This document shows positions 1 through 10,360 of a stretch of 64,000 bases of DNA, in pieces; positions within the stretch are counted from its first letter, which is position 1; each line of letters begins with the position of its first letter. A program made the translations under genes and the position numbers. Source of the stretch: Haplosporangium gracile (Eukaryota > Mortierellomycota > Mortierellomycetes > Mortierellales > Mortierellaceae); NCBI GenBank assembly GCA_015499985.1, contig JAAAUF010000004.1, forward strand, positions 51,626-115,625, in the 5' to 3' direction. The notes beneath the pieces were generated by a model. That model did not search any database and had not been told where the DNA came from. It saw nothing but the letters and a program-made list of their open reading frames with translations.

Positions 1-115
1 CCGCGCGGTCAGGACGACCTTTCTGTTTATGAATCAATTTTGCAGACAAAAAAAAAAAAGGCACAGATCAGGACCCATGTTGCAAACTAAAGACCAGTTA
101 ACATGCTACCAAGGA

Positions 116-1664
116 TTAGTAGGCCATGCCAGAGAGACGGACAGGGCGCTCGGAGTGGTAGTGAGGCACAGTCGGATCCGCGGTCGAGCGACCCTGTTGA
201 GCCATTACTTGCTTGCTCAGGTCCATAATCTTGTGGGCAAACTTGTTGGCGTTGACCATGTACGATTCCATCGTTCCCAGTGCTAATAGAAAGAAAGTTC
301 GCATGAGTAGCAAGGGGAGAGCAAAAGGATCAAGGAGAGGGATCTAGGTTAGCACACGCCGAAGCCAGAAATATAAAAAAAAAGAAAAAAAAAACGAGAT
401 GAAAAATCCCTCAAGAGAGTTATGGCGAGAGGTAGTAATAAAAACTTACAATGCTGAGGGACGAGTACCATATTCTCGACACCAAGTCGTCGCAGCTGAT
501 CACGCCAGGCGAGTCGTCGCCTCTGGATAGCAGTCGAAGGACGACCATAGCGACCAGTCTTGAAGCAGGCATAGTCTTCAGTTGAGTAGCCCTCATCTCG
601 AATCTCCTCCTCCAAAATCGCCTCCTGTGTCTGACCATCCACCTCATTACACTCGTCAAAGTCGCTCGAGGGCACAACGATAGCCACACCACCCAACTGG
701 ATAGGCTTCTCTGTCTCCGAGGCTGGGGTAACAGCCTTCTCGAGCCAGTTCAAGAATTTTTTAGTTCGCTGGCCATCATCGTCTCCAACGCTGGTATGAA
801 TCAAGATCTGTCCCTCAAGAGACTTGCGGACCTGGACCGAGGCAGGGTTGCTGAGGAGGTCCTGGTCGTCAAGGATGACCATAAAGTCTGCCTGCTGGGC
901 GACGGTGGTAAGGTCCTTGACGTTGGTGGTGCGACCGTAGGTCATCATATGGAGTTGCGGGGTATGGGCGACGACGCGCATGCCAAGAGCCTGGGCGAGA
1001 ATGCCGGTTTGGTGGCCACAGACCTGGTTGGATTCAACTCCGAGCAGTCCCAGGGTCTTGTTGCGGACCTCGTGGCAGTTGGTGTGGTCCTTGTTCCAAA
1101 CACCGTTATGAGCCTGGCGAGAGCGGCTGAGGAGCTGACGGGAAAGGATGATGGTCAGCGAGAGGCAGAGCTCACTGACAGCATAAGGCGAGGGAGTCGA
1201 GTCCAATGCCAAAACAGGGATCTATAGGTGGAAGATATTGGGGTGGGTAGGGAATAGAATTCAAGTATACTGAGGTTAGTGTCCAATGCGGGGTTATTTT
1301 TGGGGATGTGGTGTCTTGTGTCCGTTGAATATGTGTGTTGTTCCAATTGAAAAATAGGTTCACTTGCATGGCTGATAGTGAGGGCCGAGGCAACACCGGC
1401 CTCGAAACAAGCAATAGCGTGGAGGCGAGAGGTGGGCCAGTAGGAGAGCAAGTAGGAGATGATCTCGGCGGTCTTGCGGGTGCGGATGGCGATGAGATTG
1501 CAGTAGCTCATGCGGAGCTGGATCTCGGCGTAGGAGGCCTTGTGGGCGTCGAGGAACTCGAGTTGGATTCCGCCCGAGGCAAGGATATCCTTGCAGGACT
1601 GAGGGAGGTCATCGAGGATGAGCATCGTCGGGCGGAGGGTGGTGTCGAAGGAGGAGAAAGGCAT
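116..1664 (-). CDS. Degenerate D-3-phosphoglycerate dehydrogenase-like protein
   Basis: Exons 1664-1368, 1221-450 and 282-116 encode 411 aa. The fold resembles SerA/SER3-type 2-hydroxyacid dehydrogenases: a short N-terminal catalytic-domain half (residues 12-100), a linker like PGDH (AHNGVWNKDHTNCHEVRNKT, about 136-155), then a Rossmann-like half. The NAD-binding glycine loop is broken: where the family has GxGxxG this protein reads GVESNQVCG (about 160-168). The catalytic Arg segment (family NASRG) reads HTSVG, and the PHIGG histidine segment reads PQHSLG. A 50-residue acidic stretch is inserted before the C-terminus. It is therefore probably not an active dehydrogenase, although expression seems likely because splicing and frame are intact. 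Intron 1 (1367-1222) needs a GC donor (GCAAGT); intron 2 (449-283) is GT-AG. The gene shares its upstream region with the divergent DUG3-type gene. The family call is firm; the role is unknown. Confidence 0.75.
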
Positions 1665-2869
1665 TGTCGTTGAGGGTGGTGGGGCAATATGATGTGTTAT
1701 GTGTGTATGTATGTGTATGTTTATGGGTATGTATAAGTGAGTGAAGAGTAAATGCAAAGAGGAGGGATGATGATGAGGGAGAGTAAGTGGAGAGAGTAAA
1801 GGAGCGAAGAAGTGAGAATCAGCCCCATCACTTTTTTATTATTATTTTTTTGTCGCCTGCATAATATTTAGATCAGTCTCGTGCCTGTCTGTGCCTGGAT
1901 TGCGCACAGGGAGAGCCTTTTCTTTAGCTGTGAACGTTGCCTGCTTGACTACTTGTGTGCTTGTTTGTCTGTCTGTTTGTTTGTTGCCTGCGCCTGGGGT
2001 GGGTTCATTTGCAGCGGGAGAGAGTCGTGTGCCCTATTTCTTTTTCTTTGTGTTCCGTAGATGTCTAACCCATTCATGGTTTTATCAACATGAGAGCGAG
2101 ATGGGATGGAGAGAAAAGACAGAGAGGTTTGAGTGGTGCGAGACACTAAAAGGGTTGCTTTTGAGTAACAAGCAAGAGACAGGAAGAGAACAAGAAAGAA
2201 AAAAAAAAGGTCAACGCCGCTTTTCTTCTCCACAGTTGATGTACAAGGGAAAAAAAACAGCAACTGAGAACATTCCTTCGTGTCCACATATCATGTAAAG
2301 AGAGAGAAAAACAGACAGCATCGACGAAGAGATATACCATTGGATGTGCATCGCAGGCACGGATACACCCTCTTACGATTTGATAAGATAGTCAGGCACC
2401 TTCTGCCCCTGCTCCGTTCTGTCAATGGCTGCAACTCGACCCAAGCCAGCGAGACACCACTGGTGAAAGAAGAGGGCTCTTCTGAGCAACAAATTCGTCA
2501 TTTGGCAGAACTTCTTGCAAGCGAGTCAAATAATTGGACACCACTCTCCGGTGACACACCCTGCAACAGACTAACAGGCTGCAGGTGATGGCTGCTCTTG
2601 CTTCCTCCTCACTTTCTTCTCTTCTTCTTCACTCATCTTTGCCCCTTTCTCTCTTCTTCTTCTTTACTTCTTTTACTTTCCAAGACTTTCCTTCGAACAA
2701 TCATCCCTTCTCCTTTTACTCATTCACTCACAGATATTACTTCACAAGAACTTTCTTTCTCGTCCGCCACACTGTATTAACTTTCCACAACCCTACACTC
2801 ACCCTTTCACCCTCCCCCTTTCCCTCCAAACTGGACTCCTTCAACACTCGTCGCTTCAACACTCCGCCA
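1665..2869. promoter_or_regulatory. Divergent upstream region, PGDH-like gene / DUG3-type gene
   Basis: A 1.2-kb stretch without a supported gene. It holds T- and A-tracts, a TGTT/TGTC-rich segment near 1960-1985, and from 2585 to 2869 a strongly pyrimidine-rich strand of the kind found just upstream of start codons across this window. Open frames here are low-complexity Ser/Leu/Phe translations and are not believed. Confidence 0.5.
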
Positions 2870-5003
2870 ATGTGCCGCATGCTACTCTACAAGGGCAATC
2901 AGCCCATCCAGCTGGCCCATGTACGTTCCTCTCCTTCTCATTGCTGCTGATTCATCCCAAATGCTCTTTCACATTCAGCTAACTTATTCCTTTGACATTC
3001 GTTTCTCTCACCCTGCATACAATCGTAGCTCTTGACAAAACCCGCCCACTCAATCATCAACCAGTCCTTCGACTCGAGGCTGCGTCTCGACACACGGAGA
3101 CCTATCAATGGTATGCATCGAAACAACAACGTGGAGTAACAGTTCCACCATCCATGCAGAGTATGGCGTATGTATGGCTCATAAGGAAAAGAATATTAAT
3201 ATTTGTTTATGTTTTCATTGTTGATCTATTCTAGGCGATGGCTTTGGAGTTGGTAAGGATGGATTCGCAAGGCTAATACACACGCATTCATCACGGTGTC
3301 ACCTATTCTATCGATGGGAGTCAAGGAGCACAACGGATTCTTGTCGGAGAGTGTGAGACTTTATAAAAACTGATGGTGTCCCCTATGGAGTGGAGTGAAG
3401 AAGAGAGAGAGAGATTGGAGGAGTTGTGTGGTTTTAAAAGGAGGTCTTTTCTTTACTCCTAATCCATCACCTTCACCTCATCTCTTCTCTTTTGCCTCTA
3501 TTGTCCCTTTGATCACGACAGGGTCCTTCTCTCTCCTCCACGGTTTTTGTTTACTTCCGGAATAGAAAAGAAGCTAATGGGTGAAAACAAACAGTTGATC
3601 TCAGGGATCAGCGACGGGGATGAATACATGCAAGCAAAAGGAAAACCAAGATAAACACTGGAAAACAAGAGACACTATTGGGAGACTACCACGAACTGGG
3701 CAAGCGAACTGCCTCATTCATCTATTTGTTTCGTGCTTCTTTCGTTGACTTGTTTAGGATGGTATGAATCCGAGCCTGACCTGGAACTTGGAGCTGCTCC
3801 CTGTATTTTCACCTCCGTGACGCCTGCATGGAACAATATGAACTTGATTCGCCTTGCCGACAAGATCAAGAGTCCCCTCGTCTTTGCTCACGTCAGGGCA
3901 TCGACCGCTGGATCCGTCTCAGAAAGCAACTGTATGACGCTACAATTTCTTTTTTCCGAACGCACGAAGTATATTAAAAGAATAATCGGACTATGCAATC
4001 AAAGGGAAAACAACTCACCCTTCATTGCTTCTTTGTTGCTAATAGGTCATCCATGGCAGTACGGACGACTCATGTTTATGCACAACGGCAACGTGGCTGA
4101 CTTCAACCTGGTAAGAACAAGGACTTTCTTGGAAACATAAAGAAGCAATTGGACATTCGTGCTCCTTTCAAAAAAGTTTCCTCGCCCCCGTCTAACTATG
4201 TGTATGCACAACGTGTCTGTCCTTCCTTTGGACCATAGATCAAACGCAAAGTGCAAGAGTCATTGACGGATGAAATCTTTTTGACGGTTAACGGAAACAC
4301 AGATTCAGAATGGGCATTTGCCGTCTTTCTGAGCCAACTGAAGACCCCTCGCCAGGCAGAGCCCTTCTGCTATAGTGTCCTCAAGGAAGCCATGCTCAAG
4401 ACCATCGCCAAGCTGAACGCATGGGGTAAAGAGGCCGGAACCACCGAGGCATCGATGATGAACTTTGCAGTCACGGATGGCGTCAGTGTCGTCTGCTCTC
4501 GGTATATCAGCTCAAGGACACTGGAGGCGGCCAGTCTGTATTTCTCGTCTGGTACAAGGTTTGAGAGCTACAAGCCAGGACACTACAGGATGATCAAGGC
4601 TGACAAGCGGGAGGATATTGTCGTCATTGCGTCGGAGCCCCTGACTTTCGAGAAGGCCGACTGGTTGACGATACCCACCAACACCCTGGTTGTCATCACG
4701 TCCAAACTTAATGTTCTCATGTACCCGATTGTCGATGAGTACCATAATCCTACACCCTTGGGTCGCGCACCGGAGCAGGCGATTGTTGCCGTTGTTCAGG
4801 GAGAGGGTCGTGGCGATGGAGCACGGGATCAGCGTCATCGGGAAGTGGTCTTTGTGGAAGATAATCGAACCATCCCCACAGTGCCAGCAGTGGATTCTCC
4901 TCGGCCTGATAAGGACCAGAGCACGTTGGGTCATTCTGAGTCAGCGACGAGGGATGCTCCAGCTCAAGCATTAACAAGCACAGCGCCTGTCATGGTCGCT
5001 TAA
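2870..5003 (+). CDS. DUG3: Class II glutamine amidotransferase, DUG3 type
   Basis: Exons 2870-2920, 3029-3110, 3235-3252, 3758-3931, 4046-4110 and 4239-5003 encode 384 aa. The product starts MCRMLLYKG, so Cys2 becomes the N-terminal nucleophile of an Ntn-hydrolase after Met removal, which also fixes the start codon. Family blocks follow in order: HSIINQSFDSRLRLDTRRP, NGDGFGVGWY, FAHVRAS and the MFMHNG loop. In yeast, Dug3 with Dug2 forms the cytosolic glutathione-degrading amidotransferase that releases glutamate from glutathione and Cys-Gly is then split elsewhere. Exon 3 is an 18-nt micro-exon encoding the conserved DGFGV segment. The following intron (3253-3757, 505 nt) is long for this window, but the frame and family sequence run straight across it. 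The last about 60 residues are Ser/Thr/Pro-rich and poorly conserved. Confidence 0.88.
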
Positions 5004-5091
5004 TAGAAGAGTTTCTAATACACCCCATTGTACTTTTACAACCATTTTACTCGTACTGCATGTGTTTATAATTGTGTTTATTTTATGCTAT

Positions 5092-6460
5092 CTATGCTGA
5101 GAGATGCTCCTTGCGAACATATTCGCGCCAATGGTACAAGAATGTCGTCTCTCCATCCTCACGGCCCCACTCCTTTGCCTGACGACAGTCGATCAGACCC
5201 ATTTTGTCCATCCAGAAATCAAAATCGGCAATCACGTCGGCGTGTGTCGTTCTGAGAGGAAACATGATATGGAAAGCGGGGCGACGTCGTTCATGTGGGA
5301 TCTGTGTGTTGGCGGAGATGAGGTCCTTCTTGAGGTACTCGTCCACCACATGGGCGACCAACTCTGCATGCCCGTGATCGTAGACCACCTCGGCTCCGAG
5401 GATCAAATCCATGCGATCTGACTCTGTCAGTTCTTGACAGTCAGTCTCGTTGTCGGGCGCCGTACCTGAGGCTGAGGATGGTGCGACGTTATCGTACTCT
5501 GTTGACCGATAAGGAGTTGCTTTTGTATCCTGCTCTTGGTGTTTCTCATTGCCCTTATTCTGCCATGCGTTCCAGCGAAGCTTTCGTTTCCGAAGGATGT
5601 CACGCCAGTCCAGCAATTGAATATCGCACTTGCTGTCGAGATTATTGAGTTTGCTGTTGTGGTGGAGTGTCGAGATGACGTTTGGGTGATAGTCTGAGAG
5701 GATGACTTTGGGACCCTTTGGGTTTGAGTAGAGTGCTGCTGTGAAGCCGACCAGTCCTGTACCGCTGCCGAGTTCCAAGATCTTTGGGAGAGGTAGTGTT
5801 GATGGAGGTGTGTTTGATAATGAGTCGCTTGTCCATGGTTCCAACTGGAGTACATCTCCTTGTGCAATATGTCTATTTGAACAAAGGCGAAGATTGTCAG
5901 AGTATGCATTGAAATTGGCATTCTGCTGAAAAATGCTACATGCTGGACCATTTGCAAATTTACTTGGACAGGAGGTAGGCAGATCCAAAAGTCTTGAACC
6001 CTACATCACCACCCGTAAAACTCGGATCATGAATCTTCAACGACTGTGGGAGGATCGATCGAAAAGTCCAAGTCCTAGTCATGGCACCTGACGCAGCCCG
6101 TCCACAGAAATGGGCCACACAAGCTGAGACTCGCTCCGTCAACCGCTCGTTGTCCTGTCGATACTCCTTCTCCTCCACCGTCTCCTCCGTCAAAACCGTT
6201 CCGTCTTCGTTTTCTTCTTCTTCGGGTGGCGCAGTTTCTTCGAGCTTGACAAGGGTCTTGAAGAGCCAGTTCATGAGTGCCTGGTCTTCATCATCATCAT
6301 CGTCATTTTGTTGAGAGTGGCAATAGGAGTCGATATCGTTTCCGTCCTGATCGAGCCCTTGGTCGATCCTGTCCTGGGAGTACTTGTATGCGATTCTGTC
6401 CTCGATTGTCTTGAGTTTAGCCAGTGATGCCGGTGGGAGGAGTGTCGATGTTGCAGTCAT
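5092..6460 (-). CDS. Family-16 (METTL21-like) SAM-dependent methyltransferase
   Basis: Exons 6460-5964 and 5872-5092 encode 425 aa. The intron is 91 nt and phase 2. The N-terminal 150 residues are acidic, with runs of Asp and Glu, followed by a substrate-side motif KIHDPSFTGGDVGFKTFGSA (about 143-162) leading into the Rossmann core. Motif I is ILELGSGTGLVG, an acidic Asp follows in VILSDYHPNV, and the post-core motif is LILGAEVVYD. This order is that of the seven-beta-strand protein lysine methyltransferases (METTL21/FAM86/Efm group). The IHDP..TG...G.KT.GS segment most recalls the yeast Efm2-type elongation-factor methyltransferase, but I cannot prove orthology. It ends 88 bp from the convergent DUG3-type gene and diverges from the hexosaminidase gene. 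Confidence 0.82.
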
Positions 6461-7225
6461 GGTTCCTGTGGCGGTGAGGGTGCGTTGGTGAAGTGGTTGT
6501 TGAAGGAAGGGAGGACAGAGGTGATCGATCCTGGAAGGAGAAGCAAGTTTTTTTTTCTTTTTCTTTCAGTGGCTTTTTGACCTGCCTACTTTTTTCTAGC
6601 GAATCCCAGTGTGACTGGTCTCTGATCGCCCACCTGGGCTGCAAAAAGTTCATCATGATGCGTAGTGCAAAGCTTGGACCAACTACTGGAACCAACGACT
6701 CAAGAGACACTTCGCTCACACGGCACACCGCTGGTTGAGAGTGTGGGAGAAACCCACCGCCTTCTTCCTTCTTAATCGCCTCTTTACTTCCTGCTCCTTC
6801 TTTGCTCCTTTCCTCCTCTTCACTTTCAAACTGCCCCCTTGCTTTCCTCCTGAGTGTCTTCTTCGATTCATCAACCCTTCGCGCCACTTACAAAGAACAA
6901 TAGGACAGAAACAACCTGTAAAACTTGCTTCCCCCCTTGGACAGTACCTTCTTTGGGTCCCCACTCCCAGGCGCCTTAACGTAACATTTTTAACTCTCAC
7001 GACAGACAGCCCTTACCCTTGTCCTTCTCCTCCTCCTTCTCTAGCTTCCTTCTCTTCAACAGGAACATCCTTTCCCCCTTCCTCCCTCCTCACTCTGACA
7101 CACTCCTACCACTCCTTCTTCGGGAAAACAAGGACAAACATAAGCTTACAAACTCTCGACTGACTCACCACCTTCTGAACTTGACTCATTGACGTCCCAG
7201 TCGGATTCAGGAATCAACACATGCA
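6461..7225. promoter_or_regulatory. Divergent upstream region, methyltransferase / hexosaminidase
   Basis: A 765-bp region without a supported gene. The plus strand becomes pyrimidine-rich from about 6760 to 7170 ahead of the hexosaminidase start. No confident discrete binding site was recognised. Confidence 0.45.
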
Positions 7226-10200
7226 ATGTCGAAAAAGAATGACGCCCGTCCTCCTGGAAAAGGCTCTTACTCTCCCCTGAGTCTACACGACCCTGATACC
7301 ATCCTGGACGACCCCTCTGCTGCAAGACAACAGGTAAGAACGTCTGTTAACACGACCGCTTCTTTCCTTCACTTCTTTCGTTCCTTTGTTATTGCCCTGT
7401 GCTGTCAGTATTGCAGATTTCTACACCCGTTGATTGACCTGTTGGGCACCTCCTCCCCTTCTCATTTGCCCTCTGTTTCTTACCTTCCCTGCTTGCTGCC
7501 TTCATTATATCATAACTAATCATTACACAAAAATAGCGCGTCGCAGCACACGACAACGAAAAAAGCAGCGACAACGAAAACAGCAGCGACAACGACGACG
7601 ACGACGACGACGATATGGACCATAATGGACAGAGACGCACAAGCATCGAAATCGAGCCCACTCCCATCACCGGGGGCTCTTCGTCCTCCTCTGCCATTCA
7701 CGGAACATCAATTCGTCGACCTATTTCTTCTCAACAGCGACTCCAGTCATCCGACGGGGATATTCACAGCTCCGATGGCGATGGTCGTGGAGGAAACGGT
7801 GCTGGTGGCAACAAGAGCACACATTGGGGCCGAAATTGGATTCGCTATGTTGCTTTCGCCTGTATTACTGGAGCCTTGGTGCTGTTGATCACTTTACTTG
7901 TTCTTAGACCATGGCAGCAAAAACAGAGTAGGTTGACCGAAGGAAACTGTGTTACACACATATATATTTGTTACTTGACAATATGTCCGCTCAATTTTGT
8001 TGATCAAATGTCTCTTCAAATTAATACACACATTTAGAGCTGCTGCCGATCACGAACGATGCGGTCAAGGTGCTTCCAGAGAACCAACCCATCTGGCCAG
8101 TCCCGAAATCATTCTCCCACGGCGAAGGCGCGGAGAAGGTCATCCTGTCCCCCAATTTCCAGATTAAAGTCCAGTCCTCTGTGAACAGTCCGCCTATCGC
8201 CTTAGCACCAGATTCCAATCTGGCAAAGGCTATCGCCCGCTGCGTGGACCGACTACAAGTCAAGGGCAACACCACCATCTGGAGCACAACAGACGTTATT
8301 CCCCCTTCTGCAGCAGTAGCTGCTGCTGCACCACTTGCAGAGCTCACTCTTGTTGTCGACAATATGCAGGCCAAGCTGGAGTACGGGATGGTCGAATCGT
8401 ATGCTATCAACATTATGAACAAGGATGCTGGAAACGCAGAGGGTACTCCACAGTCACTTGTGGACCTGGAGAAACGCGCACTTTATCATGTCGCTTCTCT
8501 CAGAGCGAGAGCGGCACCGAAATTTCCACCTGCAATCACTGCTGTCATTACAGCGAGCACACAATGGGGCGCTATTCATGCAATGGAAACCTTCACCCAG
8601 ATCGTTGTCGCAACCAAAGTAACGACCGCCAATGCAGCGCCAGCCTCGCCTCCAAAGACAACCAACAATCAATTGGAGATTCCAAACATCCCTTGGTCGA
8701 TCTACGACGAACCTCGCTTCTCACATCGCGGCATCTTGTTGGATACATCACGTAACTATGTCGGCGTGCCCGACATCATCCGCACCCTTGACGCCATGGC
8801 AGTGGTCAAACTCAATGTCTTTCACTGGCATGTACTGGATCAGCAGGCATATCCTCTTGTCTCTAAGGCTTTCCCAGACCTCGCCGCCAAGGGCGCCCAG
8901 AACCCTGAAAAGATTTACACGCCTCAGGATGTTGCGGCCATTATTCAACATGGATTAGAGCGTGGTATCCGCGTCCTTCCAGAGTTTGATTCGCCTGGAC
9001 ATGCGGCAAGTTGGGGTCGTGCGTACCCAAACCTGACGGTTTGTTTGGATGCGCTCCCTCATGGAACCTATGCTGCAGAGCCGCCAGCTGGACAGTTGGA
9101 CCCCTTGGAACCTTTTACTTACACCGTCCTGGACACGCTTGTCAAGGAATGGTCTGGACTCTTCCCAGATGCTCAGGCGCACATTGGTGGTGATGAAGTC
9201 AACATGAACTGCTGGAAGACCTCCAAGCGGCTCTCGGACTATATCTCTAACGAGAAGCACCGAGCCGAGTATGAGAAGGCCATCATGCCCGTTGTGGATA
9301 CCCAGTCGGATAACACCAATTCGATGGCAAGAACTACTGCGGGCCGTCAGAGTGGCGAGGACAAGTTGTTGGAGTTGTATTTGGATAGGATTTTTGCCAT
9401 GTTTATCGCTCAGGGAAAGAGACCGATTGTGTGGGAGGAGATGGCTCTTGAGCATAATGTTCGACTTCCTGCATCAGCTATTATCCAGGTCTGGAAGGAC
9501 GCTATCAATGCTAAGAAAGGTACCCTACTCGACACATATGTTGGTCTGTTGCTACATGCTATGTGTACATTCGGTAGCTAATCACTCTTTGGCTCGCCTT
9601 TTTCTTCCAAATCACGAATATATAGTCATCGCGCAGGGACGACCGGTCATCTTGTCAAGCTCTGAGTTTTGGTACCTGGATTGCGGAGCAGGTTCATGGC
9701 TTATTGGTTCCCAGGGTCAAAGCTGGTGCAAGTTTGCCAACTGGCAACGAAGTAGGTCTTCTTTTTTCTGTTTCTCCAAATGTTGCAAAAGTAGCCCAGC
9801 GTCTTTGATGCTAACTCAAGAACGGCAAATCACTATCGTTTTTTTCTTTCTAGTTTACTCGTACGCCCTCACGGATGGAATGACAGAGGAGGAACAAAAG
9901 ATGGTCTACGGAGGAGAGATCTGCATGTGGGGGGAGCAGACGGATTCTTCAAACTTGGACTCAAATGTCTGGCCACGCTCTGCTGCTGCCGCCGAGGTAA
10001 AAAATAATATCGTGCTCATGACTATACGCCTTGATATGTGACAAAAACAATGGGCGTGTACTGTACCTAACCATTTACAATGCTTTGCTTTGGTTTCTCA
10101 CTAGGTATTGTGGAGTGGCACAAAGGACGCAAAAGGACAGGCAAGACCATTACTCGACGCTTCCAGACGCCTAAGCGCCGTCCGCGAGAGGCTGGTCCAG

Positions 10201-10275
10201 ATGGGTATCAGGGCCGCGCCCATGTTCCCATCCTGGTGCGCGAAGCACCCTGAAGCCTGTCTCGTAAAAAATTAA
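7226..10275 (+). CDS. GH20 beta-N-acetylhexosaminidase, type II membrane-anchored
   Basis: Exons 7226-7333, 7537-7927, 8038-9519, 9626-9751, 9854-9996 and 10105-10275 encode 806 aa. Residues 1-139 form an acidic, Ser-rich tail with a poly-Asp run. One hydrophobic segment (about 140-160, ending ALVLLITLLVL) is followed by the N-terminal hexosaminidase domain and the GH20 barrel. Signature segments are RGILLDTSRNYV, VLPEFDSPGHAASWG and the catalytic HIGGDE (about 548-553) with the Asp-Glu pair of substrate-assisted catalysis, then ICMWGEQTD and the conserved Trp of VLWSGT. It should remove terminal GlcNAc/GalNAc from chitin oligomers or glycans. With no cleavable N-terminal signal but an internal anchor, it is predicted to sit in a secretory-pathway or plasma membrane with the catalytic domain lumenal or external. 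It ends 85 bp from convergent RFT1. Confidence 0.92.
7557..7613 (+). repeat. GAC/AGC-type triplet run encoding Asp-rich tract
   Basis: Just after intron 1 of the hexosaminidase gene, imperfect GACAACGA units turn into consecutive GAC codons, encoding an Asn/Ser/Asp tract and then seven aspartates. It is a likely length-variable coding microsatellite in the cytosolic tail. Confidence 0.7.
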
Positions 10276-10360
10276 ACCTGTTCATAGTCTTCCAAACACG
10301 CCTCTTAAAACCCCAAAAAAGAAAAAAATGCTAAAATATTCTATTTATTATCGAATGAAA

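Noticed and set aside
796..1227. 143-codon plus-strand frame
   Set aside because: Antisense to exon 2 of the PGDH-like gene, whose protein similarity is clear.
2585..2869. Upstream in-frame extension of the DUG3-type protein
   Set aside because: The extension is a pyrimidine-tract translation and would bury the catalytic Cys that must be at position 2.
3253..3757. Possible missing exon in the 505-nt DUG3 intron
   Set aside because: Family sequence NGDGFGVG-WYESEP continues without loss across the intron, and no phase-fitting exon adds anything.
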